In this document: in pieces, positions 32,584 through 39,833 of the stretch
How positions within the stretch are numbered: position 1 is the first letter of the stretch
Layout: each line of letters begins with the position of its first letter
Source of the DNA: Acidovorax sp. sic0104
GTDB taxonomy: Bacteria; Pseudomonadota; Gammaproteobacteria; Burkholderiales; Burkholderiaceae_C
Direction of reading: 5' to 3'
DNA: 64,000 nt
Assembly (NCBI RefSeq): GCF_019219095.1
Contig: NZ_JAHUWH010000001.1
Location: forward strand, 310,001-374,000
Notes under the pieces: model-generated
What the model was told of the DNA's origin: nothing
The model's database searches: none
Seen by the model: only the letters and a program-made list of their open reading frames with translations
Position numbers and translations under genes: made by a program

Positions 32584-33267
32584 TTACAGAGGGGTGCCCA
32601 GGCGGCGGCGGCGCGGGAAGGCGATCAGGCCCACCAGCCAGAACACGGCGCGCATGACGAGCGACATGGCCAGGTAGGCGACGGCGACGATGAGGTAGGT
32701 CTCCACCGAGCGGAAGGTGTCCGACTGCACGCGGTTGGCCACGGCGGTCAGCTCTTCGGCCGAGATCTGCGAGCAGATGGACGAGGCCAGCATGAGCAGC
32801 ACGTACTGGCTGGTGAGGGCGGGGAATACGCGCTCGATGGCCGGCGGCAAGACCACGTGGCGCAGCATCTGCCAGCGGGTGAGGCCCAGGCAGTCGGCCG
32901 CCTCGAGCTGGCTCTTGGGGATGGACTCGATGCCGGCGCGCACGATCTCGCTGGTGTAGGCGCCCACGTTGACGACCAGGGCCACGGTGGCGGCGGTGAA
33001 GGCCCCCACCTGGAAACCCATGGATGACAGGCCGAAGTACACGATGAACACCTGCACCAGCAGGGGCGTGTTGCGGATGATCTCGATGTAGGCACCTGCC
33101 ACGCGGGCCAGCCACTTGCTGCGCCCGGTGTTGGCCAACGCGCAGAACACGCCGAGCAGGAAGCCGAAGAAGGTGGACGCCAGGGACAGCGTCAAAGTGG
33201 TCCACGCACCTGCCAGCAGGTCTGGCCAGTAGGCCAGCGGCGCGGAGAAATCGAAGGAGTAATTCAA
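32584..33267 (-). CDS. ABC importer permease, HisQ/GlnP type
   Basis: A 227-residue inner-membrane protein, first gene of the minus-strand sugar-acid operon. The conserved docking loop is IPKSQLEAADCLGLTRWQMLRHVVLPP; several hydrophobic segments are clear. It is a paralogue of the permease at 31920. The start at 33267 faces the divergent regulator gene at 33534, with operator-like repeats in between. Confidence 0.92.
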   Translation of the reverse strand: MNYSFDFSAPLAYWPDLLAGAWTTLTLSLASTFFGFLLGVFCALANTGRSKWLARVAGAYIEIIRNTPLLVQVFIVYFGLSSMGFQVGAFTAATVALVVNVGAYTSEIVRAGIESIPKSQLEAADCLGLTRWQMLRHVVLPPAIERVFPALTSQYVLLMLASSICSQISAEELTAVANRVQSDTFRSVETYLIVAVAYLAMSLVMRAVFWLVGLIAFPRRRRLGTPL

Positions 33268-33327
33268 GGTGGGAATCCGGCTGCGGACTGGGGCGTTGTC
33301 TTCGCCTGGTCAGTCCAGTCAATCTCT

Positions 33328-33368
33328 GGTAAGGCCAATTGAACAACACGTTTCAAATTGGCCTTACC
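33328..33368. promoter_or_regulatory. Long inverted repeat in the divergent promoter region
   Basis: The arms GGTAAGGCCAATT (33328-33340) and AATTGGCCTTACC (33356-33368) are perfectly complementary over 13 bases with a 15-base spacer, 61 bases before the first permease gene. The palindrome GGGTTAACCC follows at 33369-33378. The position between the operon and its divergent FadR-type regulator makes an operator likely; which protein binds is inferred. Confidence 0.6.
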
Positions 33369-33478
33369 GGGTTAACCCCTAGCTGATGGATTTGCGCGGC
33401 CGCTGACAATCGAATCACAGAGGGAAATGGCAATTTCAGCCACTCCAAAAAATCCAAGACCCAGCAGAATTCTCAACT

Positions 33479-33505
33479 TTGGTCTGACCAACCGATCTGA
33501 CCAAT
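33479..33505. promoter_or_regulatory. FadR-type operator TTGGTCTGACCAA with a second half-site
   Basis: A perfect 13-base palindrome at 33479-33491 that contains the TGGT-N3-ACCA pattern bound by FadR-subfamily GntR proteins, followed by the half-site CTGACCAA repeated at 33498-33505. It lies 42 bases before the GntR gene at 33534, so autoregulation is likely. Confidence 0.7.
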
Positions 33506-33533
33506 TCCAGCATTACTGCCTTATCCGCATTCG

Positions 33534-34229
33534 ATGAACGACGTTGCCAAATCCGTGGACTCCTCCCGCCGCCTGTACCAGCTGATTGCGGACAAGGTGC
33601 GCACCCTGATCCAGCAGGGCAACTACAAGGAGGGCAGCCGCCTGCCGCCCGAGCGCGACCTGGCGCAGCAGTTGGGGGTGTCGCGCCCCTCGCTGCGCGA
33701 AGCGCTGATCGCGCTGGAGATCGAGGGCAGCGTGGAGATCCGCATGGGTTCGGGCGTGTACGTGTGCAGCCGCGCGTTGCGCCGCTCGCCGCTGCCGCCC
33801 TCCATGGGCGAAAGCCCGGCCGAGCTGATGCAGGCGCGCGCAGCGCTGGAGGGAGCGGTCATCGTGATGGCGTGCGTGAACGCCACGCACCAGGGCCTGG
33901 CGCGCGTGCAGGAGAGCATCGACGCCATGCGCGCCGACATCGCGGCCGGCCGCGACGTGATGGCGCACGACCGCCAGTTCCACGTGCGCATTGCCGAGAT
34001 GGCGGGCAACTCGGTGCTCACCAGCCTGGTGGGCACGCTGTTCGACGAGCGCGGCAGCCCGCTGGCCAGCCACATGCGCAACCGCCTGGAGGGCCAGCCC
34101 ACCTGGGATGAGGCCGTGGACGAGCACGAGCAGATCCTGCGCTGCCTGCAGGCGCGCGACCCGCTGGCGGCCGAGGCTGCCATGCGCTCGCACATCCGCG
34201 CGGCGGCGGACCGGTGGGTGATGCCCTGA
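33534..34229 (+). CDS. GntR-family regulator, FadR subfamily (sugar-acid operon)
   Basis: A 231-residue regulator with a winged helix (ERDLAQQLGVSRPSLREALIALEIEG, about 40-65) and an FCD effector domain with the D/H metal ligands (HDRQFHVRIAEMAGN, DEHEQI, RSHIRAAADRW). The N-terminal LYQLIADKVRTLIQQGNYKEGSRLPPER is characteristic of FadR-like repressors such as UxuR and ExuR. It is divergent from the sugar-acid operon and has a matching TTGGTCTGACCAA site upstream. Repression relieved by an aldonate or uronate intermediate is the likely mechanism. Confidence 0.9.
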   Translation: MNDVAKSVDSSRRLYQLIADKVRTLIQQGNYKEGSRLPPERDLAQQLGVSRPSLREALIALEIEGSVEIRMGSGVYVCSRALRRSPLPPSMGESPAELMQARAALEGAVIVMACVNATHQGLARVQESIDAMRADIAAGRDVMAHDRQFHVRIAEMAGNSVLTSLVGTLFDERGSPLASHMRNRLEGQPTWDEAVDEHEQILRCLQARDPLAAEAAMRSHIRAAADRWVMP

Positions 34230-34337
34230 GAGACTGAAAAGTTGTTCTGGCGGCACGGCGCGGCTTTACCGCAGCCTGCAGGGGCATGCTGGTGGTGCGT
34301 GGTACAAAGGCCAGGTCCTCACCCCATCGGACCTGCC

Positions 34338-34805
34338 ATGCGCCATGCCGGCTCCCCCCTCCCGCCCGACGTGCTGACCGCCCTTGATGACGGCCATCCC
34401 ATTGAAGCCATCAAGCGCCTGCGCGCAGCCACGGGCCTGGGCCTGAAAGAGGCCAAGGACCTGATCGATGCGCACCAGCGTGGCGAGGAGGCGGCCTTTG
34501 CTGCGCGGTCCGCGGCCCCCACTCACGTGCCCGACGCGGTGCGCCAGGCCCTGGCCGAGGGCAACAAGATCGAGGCCGTCCGCCTGCTGCGCGACCACGA
34601 GGGCCTGGGCCTCAAGGAGGCCAAGGACCGCGCCGACGCGATCGAGCAGTCGATGGCCGAGCCGGCATCCATGGGCATGGGCGCAGTGGCGCCCGGGCTC
34701 TCGCCGGGCCAGCAGCCTGGGGGCGGGGCGGGCAACTGGATCCTGGTGGCCGTGGTGGCGGCCATCACTGTGCTGGCATATTTTTGGATGCGAGGCGGGG
34801 CCTGA
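34338..34805 (+). CDS. Membrane-anchored protein with two ribosomal L7/L12 C-terminal-like motifs
   Basis: A 155-residue protein of unknown role. Two repeats of about 30 residues resemble the C-terminal domain of ribosomal protein L7/L12: IEAIKRLRAATGLGLKEAKD and IEAVRLLRDHEGLGLKEAKD. The Lys-Glu-Ala-Lys helix that contacts translation factors is conserved in both. A glycine-rich linker follows, then a single C-terminal membrane helix (WILVAVVAAITVLAYFWM). It lacks the L12 dimerisation domain. It could be a tail-anchored docking protein for a translation GTPase or an unrelated protein that kept the fold. Confidence 0.7.
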   Translation: MRHAGSPLPPDVLTALDDGHPIEAIKRLRAATGLGLKEAKDLIDAHQRGEEAAFAARSAAPTHVPDAVRQALAEGNKIEAVRLLRDHEGLGLKEAKDRADAIEQSMAEPASMGMGAVAPGLSPGQQPGGGAGNWILVAVVAAITVLAYFWMRGGA

Positions 34806-34826
34806 GTCCCGCACGCGCACTCTCCT

Positions 34827-35861
34827 TCAATACTTGTTGGAGAAATTGGCGCTGATTCGCTGGCGCAGGTATTCCGCGCCCGTGATGGGCGGGTACTTCT
34901 TGGCCGGGCCTTCGATGACGGCGTCTTCATTGGCCTGGCAGAAGAAGGCCAGGCTGTAGCGCGCGCCTTGGTATTCGTGCGGCTGAGGGTTGCGCACGCG
35001 GTGGAAGTTGCTGGGCAACTGATCGTCGCTCCAGCGCATGAGCATGTCGCCGATGTTGCAGGTGATCACGCCTTCGGCTGGCACCACGCTGGTCCACTGG
35101 CGACCTTCGGCCTCTTTGCCCGGCAGCACCTGCAGGCCGCCCTGCCCGGGGCGCTGGAACAGGAGGGTGAGGCAATCGAAGTCGGTGTGCGCGCCGGCGC
35201 GCCACAGTCCCAGTTCGTCCTTGAGGGCCGGGTCCACCGCGAAGTAGTGCAGCATGCGCAGCGTGCTCTGGTAGGTGGGCACATCGGGGTTGTGGGCGCG
35301 GGTGAAGAAGTCCGCGTCGAAGCCCAGCTTGTAGGCAAAGCACGAGAGCAGGCGCATGCCAACCTCCCAGCACTGGCGCTCGAAGGCCAGCGTGGCGGCC
35401 TCAAAGCCGGGCAGCTCGGCCTCGGTGGGCCACAGGCCCTCCATGCGGGGTCGGGTGACCTGGTAGGACTCTTTCTGGTCCGGCGTGCGCGTGGAGGGGC
35501 GGATCTGCGCCTTGTGCTCCCACCCGGAGTTGCGCGACAGCGGCCACTGGGCCTTGGTGTCCTTGTGCTGGTCGAAGAAGGCCTCGGCGCGTGCGAAGGC
35601 GGCGCGGATGTCCTCGACGGGGATGCCATGGTTGGTCACTTGAAAGAAACCGATGTCGACCGAGGCGCTCCACAACTGCTCGGCGATCTCTTCCTTGCGG
35701 TCGTCGAAGTCGGAGATGTCGATGCAGCGCACTTCGCGCGTGGAGGTCTCGCCGTCCAGAGCGCCTCCCATGCGCGATTCTTTCTCAAGCTCGCCCAGCA
35801 CGTCGGGTGCGGTGGTGGGCTCGTAGACGGGGGTGGTGGGGTTTGCGGCGGTTGTCTGCAT
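34827..35861 (-). CDS. 2-oxoglutarate/Fe(II) oxygenase of the isopenicillin N synthase family
   Basis: A 344-residue cytoplasmic dioxygenase. The non-haem iron triad is His225-x-Asp227 in GAHTDFD and His287 in NFHRV, and the oxoglutarate-binding Arg301-x-Ser303 lies in RYSLAFF. The N-terminal DIGFFQVTNHGIP is typical of the family. I set the start at the ATG at 35861, which has GAGGAA before it. The gene is divergent from a binding-protein and deaminase operon. Relatives include the fungal thymine 7-hydroxylase, so oxidation of a methylated pyrimidine or similar base is a reasonable guess; it is not an antibiotic synthase by context. Confidence 0.85.
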   Translation of the reverse strand: MQTTAANPTTPVYEPTTAPDVLGELEKESRMGGALDGETSTREVRCIDISDFDDRKEEIAEQLWSASVDIGFFQVTNHGIPVEDIRAAFARAEAFFDQHKDTKAQWPLSRNSGWEHKAQIRPSTRTPDQKESYQVTRPRMEGLWPTEAELPGFEAATLAFERQCWEVGMRLLSCFAYKLGFDADFFTRAHNPDVPTYQSTLRMLHYFAVDPALKDELGLWRAGAHTDFDCLTLLFQRPGQGGLQVLPGKEAEGRQWTSVVPAEGVITCNIGDMLMRWSDDQLPSNFHRVRNPQPHEYQGARYSLAFFCQANEDAVIEGPAKKYPPITGAEYLRQRISANFSNKY

Positions 35862-36505
35862 GGTGCGCGTTTCCTCGTTGGTTGGAAAACAAGGCACACG
35901 GCCGGCCGCTGGACCATCAAAAAAGAAGCAGCGCGGCGCCATGTGGCTCTTGAAGGGAACAATGGCAACGGCCTGCCGGATGCACGGCCTTCAACAAGCA
36001 CCTGCACCGCACACAAGCCGCCGCCGGCTTCAAGAGCAATGACCCGCCAGCCGGACCGCGCAATGCGGATCTGCTGGTCTGAACGCTTCTACTCTCGGCG
36101 TTGAAGCAAGCAAACAGCGGGCCAACGGCGGCACCGGGCCTTCCGCGCGACACCGCTGGCCGCAACGCGGCCCCCTCACCAAACCTGGGCGAACCGCACC
36201 AAGGCAGCGCAGCCCCGCCGAGCCATCGCACCATCGCATGGCGCGAGCTCCAGATGCTTGCATGCATACATCACGCGCCACAGGCTTGCGCCAGAACAAG
36301 GCCTGTACGGACAGTTGTAGCTGCGCCGCTCGATGCCGCGTTTCCACGACACCAGGCACGCATCCTGCATCAGCATCCACCGAGTAGAAGCGTTCAGCGC
36401 TGTCCCCCTTCGATGGTGGCGCCCGGAAATTGCTCAGTTCGACCCGGTCCTGCGGCGGAAAACGCCTGTGGGTGCGGGACTTTCCACCGAACCTGGGCCA
36501 ACGCC
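35862..36505. other. Long intergenic region between oxygenase and binding-protein genes
   Basis: No gene is supported in these 644 bases; an open frame runs through part of it but lacks a family or ribosome site. A 16-base exact inverted repeat (CTGAACGCTTCTACTC at 36079-36094 and its complement at 36382-36397) brackets about 290 bases. Promoters for both divergent transcripts must lie here. Confidence 0.5.
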
Positions 36506-37534
36506 ATGATGCAACGTCGCCGCTTTCTCTCGACCACCCTCGCCTCTTCCATCGCCGCCACGCTGGGCGCCCCTGCCGTGCATGCGCAGGGCTCGATGAC
36601 TCCGCTCAAGTTCACGCTGGACTTTCGCGTTACCAGCCAGACTTCGCCCTTCTTCCTGGCGCAGGCCAAGGGCTACTACAAGCAGGAAGGCCTGGACGTG
36701 ACCATTGACGTGGGCGCAGGCTCCGTCGCCTCGATCACGCGTGTGGCCAGCGGGGCCTACGACATCGGACTGGGCGACATCAGCTCGCTGGCCGAGTTCC
36801 ACGCACAGAATCCCGACACGCCGGTGCAGGCCATCTACCAGTACTACAACCGCGCGCCCTTCGTCATCATCGGCCGCAAGGACCGGGGCATCACCACCGA
36901 CTTCCAGTCGCTCAAGGGCAAGAAGGTGGCGGCCGCCGCCGTGGAGTCCACGCGCCGCAGCTGGCCCATGGTGGCCCGCGCGCTCAAGACACAGCCCGAG
37001 CTGTTCGACTGGGTGACCACAGACTTCAGCGCCCGCGACAACGTGGTGGTGCGCGGCGATGTGGATGCCGCCACCTACTTCCATGACTCGGCAGTGTCGC
37101 TGTTCGCGCGCCTGCCAGCCAAGGATCTGTCGGTGCTCGAATACAACAAGGCAGGCCTGAACCTGTATGGCAACGCCATCCTGGCCGGCAAGCTGCTGCA
37201 GGAAAAACCCGAGGTGGCCAAGGCGTTCCTGCGCGCCAGCAACCGCGCGCTGCGCGAGACGCTGGCCAACCCCGAGGCCGCGTTCGCCGCTATCAAGGCG
37301 CGCGAAGCCATCCTGAACATGGACGTGGAGCGCGAGCGCTGGGCCATCACGCGCCAGTACCTGCAGACAACCGAGTCCCAGACCGTGGGCCTGGGCGGCG
37401 TCCAGGGCGCCGTGCTGGCGCACCAGATCGAGGAGGTGAACACCGTGTTCAGCCTGGCTCGCAAACCCGCGCCGGAGCGCGTGTTCAACCCCGCATTCAT
37501 GCCCGCCCTGGCCGATCGCAAGGTGGTGGCATGA
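36506..37534 (+). CDS. Stand-alone SsuA/THI5-like binding protein linked to deaminases
   Basis: A 342-residue secreted binding protein with the signal QRRRFLSTTLASSIAATLGAPAVHA. The mature start MTPLKFTLDFRVTSQTSPFFL and motifs VRGDVDA and LNLYGN are shared with the binding protein at 12762, so they are paralogues. No ATPase or permease gene is adjacent; instead its stop overlaps the start of a deaminase gene by four bases. It must use a transporter encoded elsewhere, possibly 13910-15523 or 44414-46140. Ligand: probably an amino-substituted N-heterocycle, judging by the linked deaminases. Confidence 0.83.
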   Translation: MMQRRRFLSTTLASSIAATLGAPAVHAQGSMTPLKFTLDFRVTSQTSPFFLAQAKGYYKQEGLDVTIDVGAGSVASITRVASGAYDIGLGDISSLAEFHAQNPDTPVQAIYQYYNRAPFVIIGRKDRGITTDFQSLKGKKVAAAAVESTRRSWPMVARALKTQPELFDWVTTDFSARDNVVVRGDVDAATYFHDSAVSLFARLPAKDLSVLEYNKAGLNLYGNAILAGKLLQEKPEVAKAFLRASNRALRETLANPEAAFAAIKAREAILNMDVERERWAITRQYLQTTESQTVGLGGVQGAVLAHQIEEVNTVFSLARKPAPERVFNPAFMPALADRKVVA

Positions 37535-38049
37535 GCGCGGCGCCCACAGACCTGCTGCCGCAGGTGGTGGCACTGGACGAGCGCGACGGCAAGTACCTGC
37601 GCCAGGCCATCGAATTGGCCGACAAGGCGCGCGCACGTGGAAACCGGCCCTTCGGCGCCTTGATCGTGGGTGCCGATGGCAGCGTGCTGGCCGAGGCCTG
37701 GAACTCCACCGGCGAAAACGGTGACTGCACCGCGCACGCCGAGACCTCGGCGGTGCGCGTGGCAAGCCCGGTGCACAGCCGCGAGGCCTTGGCCGGCGCC
37801 ACGCTGTACTCGTCGGCCGAACCCTGCGTGATGTGCGCTGGCGCCATCTATTGGGCCAACATCGGGCGCGTTGTCTATGGCATCGACGCGGTGCGTCTGC
37901 GCGAGTTCCGCGGCGAGCGGCTGGAGCAGCGCGATGCCGAACTCTCCTGCCGTGACGTCTTCCGAAGCTCGCCCCACCCCATCGAGTGCGTGGGCCCCGC
38001 GCTGATCACTGAATCGTCCGCCTCCCACCAGGGCGCGTGGAAAGCCTGA
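37531..38049 (+). CDS. Nucleobase/nucleoside deaminase (CDA superfamily), first copy
   Basis: A 172-residue zinc deaminase. The catalytic centre is complete: His-Ala-Glu in CTAHAETSAVR and Cys-x2-Cys in EPCVMCAGAIYW. The family (guanine deaminase, cytosine deaminase, tRNA adenosine deaminase) removes an amino group from a base. RPFGALIVGADG is typical of the small guanine-deaminase-like branch. The start overlaps the stop of the binding-protein gene (ATGA). About 60 percent of the residues look the same in the second copy at 38136. The substrate is probably the compound taken up through the preceding binding protein. Confidence 0.88.
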   Translation: MSAAPTDLLPQVVALDERDGKYLRQAIELADKARARGNRPFGALIVGADGSVLAEAWNSTGENGDCTAHAETSAVRVASPVHSREALAGATLYSSAEPCVMCAGAIYWANIGRVVYGIDAVRLREFRGERLEQRDAELSCRDVFRSSPHPIECVGPALITESSASHQGAWKA

Positions 38050-38135
38050 TGGCATGCACACATGTCACACATTGTTAGTGGCATGCCAAATGCATGGCGA
38101 GGGCAACAGCAACTGCCCCTCGACGGAGACACGCC

Positions 38136-38663
38136 ATGCATGCACTGATGTCCGCCGCGCCCTGCCGCCTTGACGACCCCACCGACATCGATGCCACCGA
38201 CGGCATTTACCTGCGCAAGGCCATCGCCTGGTCATGCACGGCGCGGGCGCGTGGCAACCGGCCTTTTGGCGCGGTGGTGATCAGTGAAGATGGGGACTTG
38301 CTGGCAGAGGCCTACTGCAACGCCAGCGAGACAGGCGACTGCACGGGCCACGCCGAAACCAATGCAGTTCGCCAGCTCAGCCCGCGCTTTGCCCGCGAGA
38401 TGCTGGCCCGTGCCACCCTGTACTCATCGGCCGAGCCCTGCGTGATGTGCGCAGGCGCGATCTTCTGGTCGGGCATCGGCCGCGTGGTGTTCGGCATCGA
38501 CGCGCTGCGCCTGCGCGGATTTCGCGGCGAGCGGCCTGAGCAGCGCGATGCCGAGATCTCGTGCCGCGATGTGTTCGCAGCCTCACCCCACCCCATCGAA
38601 TGCATCGGCCCGGCACTCATCGACGAAGCCAGCGCCCCGCATGTGGGCTTCTGGAAGTTGTGA
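38136..38663 (+). CDS. Nucleobase/nucleoside deaminase (CDA superfamily), second copy
   Basis: A 175-residue paralogue of the preceding gene, with the same catalytic residues (HAE in CTGHAETNAVR; PCVMCAGAIFW) and the same C-terminal half (SCRDVF-ASPHPIECIGPALI). The start at 38136 has GGAG at 38125-38128. The 86-base gap from the first copy contains TGGCATGC twice. The pair is best explained as a tandem duplication; the differences near the N-terminus and in the active-site loop suggest a split in substrate use. A second ATG at 38148 is possible. Confidence 0.87.
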   Translation: MHALMSAAPCRLDDPTDIDATDGIYLRKAIAWSCTARARGNRPFGAVVISEDGDLLAEAYCNASETGDCTGHAETNAVRQLSPRFAREMLARATLYSSAEPCVMCAGAIFWSGIGRVVFGIDALRLRGFRGERPEQRDAEISCRDVFAASPHPIECIGPALIDEASAPHVGFWKL

Positions 38664-38682
38664 GCGGCGAGAATCGCCACCC

Positions 38683-39378
38683 ATGCCCTCCAAAGCCGCC
38701 ACCATGACCGAACCTGAAGCCGAGAGCAGCAATGTCTCCGGCGCACTGCTCAGCCGTTCCAAGTTGGGGCGCGAACGCATTCTGGGCGCGATCCGCGAGG
38801 CGGCCATCGCGGAGTTCAGCCGCCACGGTTTCAAGGGCGCATCCACCAAGGCCATTGCCGAGCGCGCGGGCCTGACCAAGCCGCAGCTGCACTACTACAT
38901 CGCCAGCAAGGAAGAGCTGTACGAGGAGCTGCTGTACTCGGTGCTCAACGGCTGGTCGGGCGCCTTCCAGTTCGACAGCCAGAGCGACGACCCGAAGAAG
39001 GTGCTGAGCACCTATGTGCGCAAGAAGCTCGACTACGCGCTGGACAACCCGGGGCTGTCGCGCATATTCACCACCGAGGTGCTGGGCGGCGGGCGCAACC
39101 TGGGCCGGTACTGGCCCGTGGCCGTGAAGTCCACCCAGCAGAAGGTGGACCTGATCGACCGCTGGATCGCCGAGGGCCGCATGCGCCCGCTGGACGCGCG
39201 CCTCTTGCTCATGCAGATCTGGGGCATGACGCAGCACTACGCCGACTACGGCGTGCAGGTGCACATCATGCTGGGCCTGGCGCCCGAAGAGACCATCGAC
39301 CGCGAGCCCATCGTGCGCGAGCTCACCAACTTTGTGCTGCTGGGCTGCGGCCTGGCACCGGATTGCGCACCAGAGTGA
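38683..39378 (+). CDS. TetR-family regulator, RutR-like
   Basis: A 231-residue regulator. The helix-turn-helix is FSRHGFKGASTKAIAERAGLTKPQLHYYIASKEELYEEL. The C-terminal domain has the hallmarks of RutR, the Escherichia coli pyrimidine-responsive regulator: the segment LLLMQIWGMTQHYADYGVQV corresponds to RutR's IFMIWASTQHYADFAPQV, and a Trp follows the DNA-binding domain. A RutR-like box (TTTGACCA with its inverse) lies at 39484-39516 before the next gene. A pyrimidine or similar ring compound is the likely effector. The start could be the second Met at 38704. Confidence 0.88.
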   Translation: MPSKAATMTEPEAESSNVSGALLSRSKLGRERILGAIREAAIAEFSRHGFKGASTKAIAERAGLTKPQLHYYIASKEELYEELLYSVLNGWSGAFQFDSQSDDPKKVLSTYVRKKLDYALDNPGLSRIFTTEVLGGGRNLGRYWPVAVKSTQQKVDLIDRWIAEGRMRPLDARLLLMQIWGMTQHYADYGVQVHIMLGLAPEETIDREPIVRELTNFVLLGCGLAPDCAPE

Positions 39379-39483
39379 ACAGGTCTGCACGCTGGCGGGC
39401 GTAGCAGACGCGCCCGCACAGCGCTTTGACGCAGGGCCCACAGGCAACGGCCCGAAAGCCTTGCTGGCACAGCACTTGCAATA

Positions 39484-39516
39484 GTTTGACCAATCGATCA
39501 AATCAAGTGGTCAAAC
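39484..39516. promoter_or_regulatory. RutR-like operator abutting the ferredoxin gene start
   Basis: The arms GTTTGACCA (39484-39492) and TGGTCAAAC (39508-39516) are perfectly complementary over 9 bases. Within it, TTTGACCAATCGATCAAA (39485-39502) matches the RutR consensus TTGACCA-N2-TGGTCAA in all but two positions. A RutR-like gene ends 105 bases upstream. The site touches the ATG at 39517, so it covers the place where a ribosome site should be; repression at or over the start is implied. Confidence 0.7.
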
Positions 39517-39819
39517 ATGCAAACCCCAGCCATGGCAGCGCCGCTGCCCGCCACGGAACAGACTTTTGAACTGGTGCTTGCGCGCAGCCAGATGCGGCTG
39601 CCCGTGGAGCCTGGCGAAAGCATGGCCGATGTACTGCAGCTCGCCGGCATCGCCATCGACACGCTGTGCGAGCAGGGCGTGTGCGGCACCTGCGCCACGC
39701 GCTGGCTGGCCGGGGCACCCGACCACCGCGACAGCTGCCTGAGCCCTGAAGAGCAGGCCACCCATGTGGCCGTGTGCTGCGCACGCAGCCACGGGCCCAC
39801 GCTCACGCTCGACCTTTGA
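39517..39819 (+). CDS. Stand-alone [2Fe-2S] ferredoxin of the phthalate dioxygenase reductase type
   Basis: A 100-residue protein equal to only the last domain of VanB/phthalate dioxygenase reductases. The cluster ligands are C-x4-C-x2-C in CEQGVCGTC and a later Cys in AVCCARS. The segment AGAPDHRDSCLSPEEQATHVAVCCARS is typical of that domain. The flavin and NAD domains are missing, so it needs separate electron donor and acceptor proteins. The following gene is a flavodoxin-fold reductase. No ribosome site is seen; an RutR-like operator lies directly before the ATG, so a downstream Met (39532) or leaderless initiation is possible. Confidence 0.82.
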   Translation: MQTPAMAAPLPATEQTFELVLARSQMRLPVEPGESMADVLQLAGIAIDTLCEQGVCGTCATRWLAGAPDHRDSCLSPEEQATHVAVCCARSHGPTLTLDL

Positions 39820-39833
39820 AGAAGGAGCCCGCC

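Noticed and set aside
36101..36505. Extended N-terminus of the binding protein at 36506
   Set aside because: The signal peptide starts at the Met at 36506; the upstream frame is not hydrophobic and runs through intergenic DNA.
38050..38135. TGGCATGC repeated between the two deaminase genes
   Set aside because: Only 8 bases, and not in a clear symmetric arrangement; too weak to call an operator.
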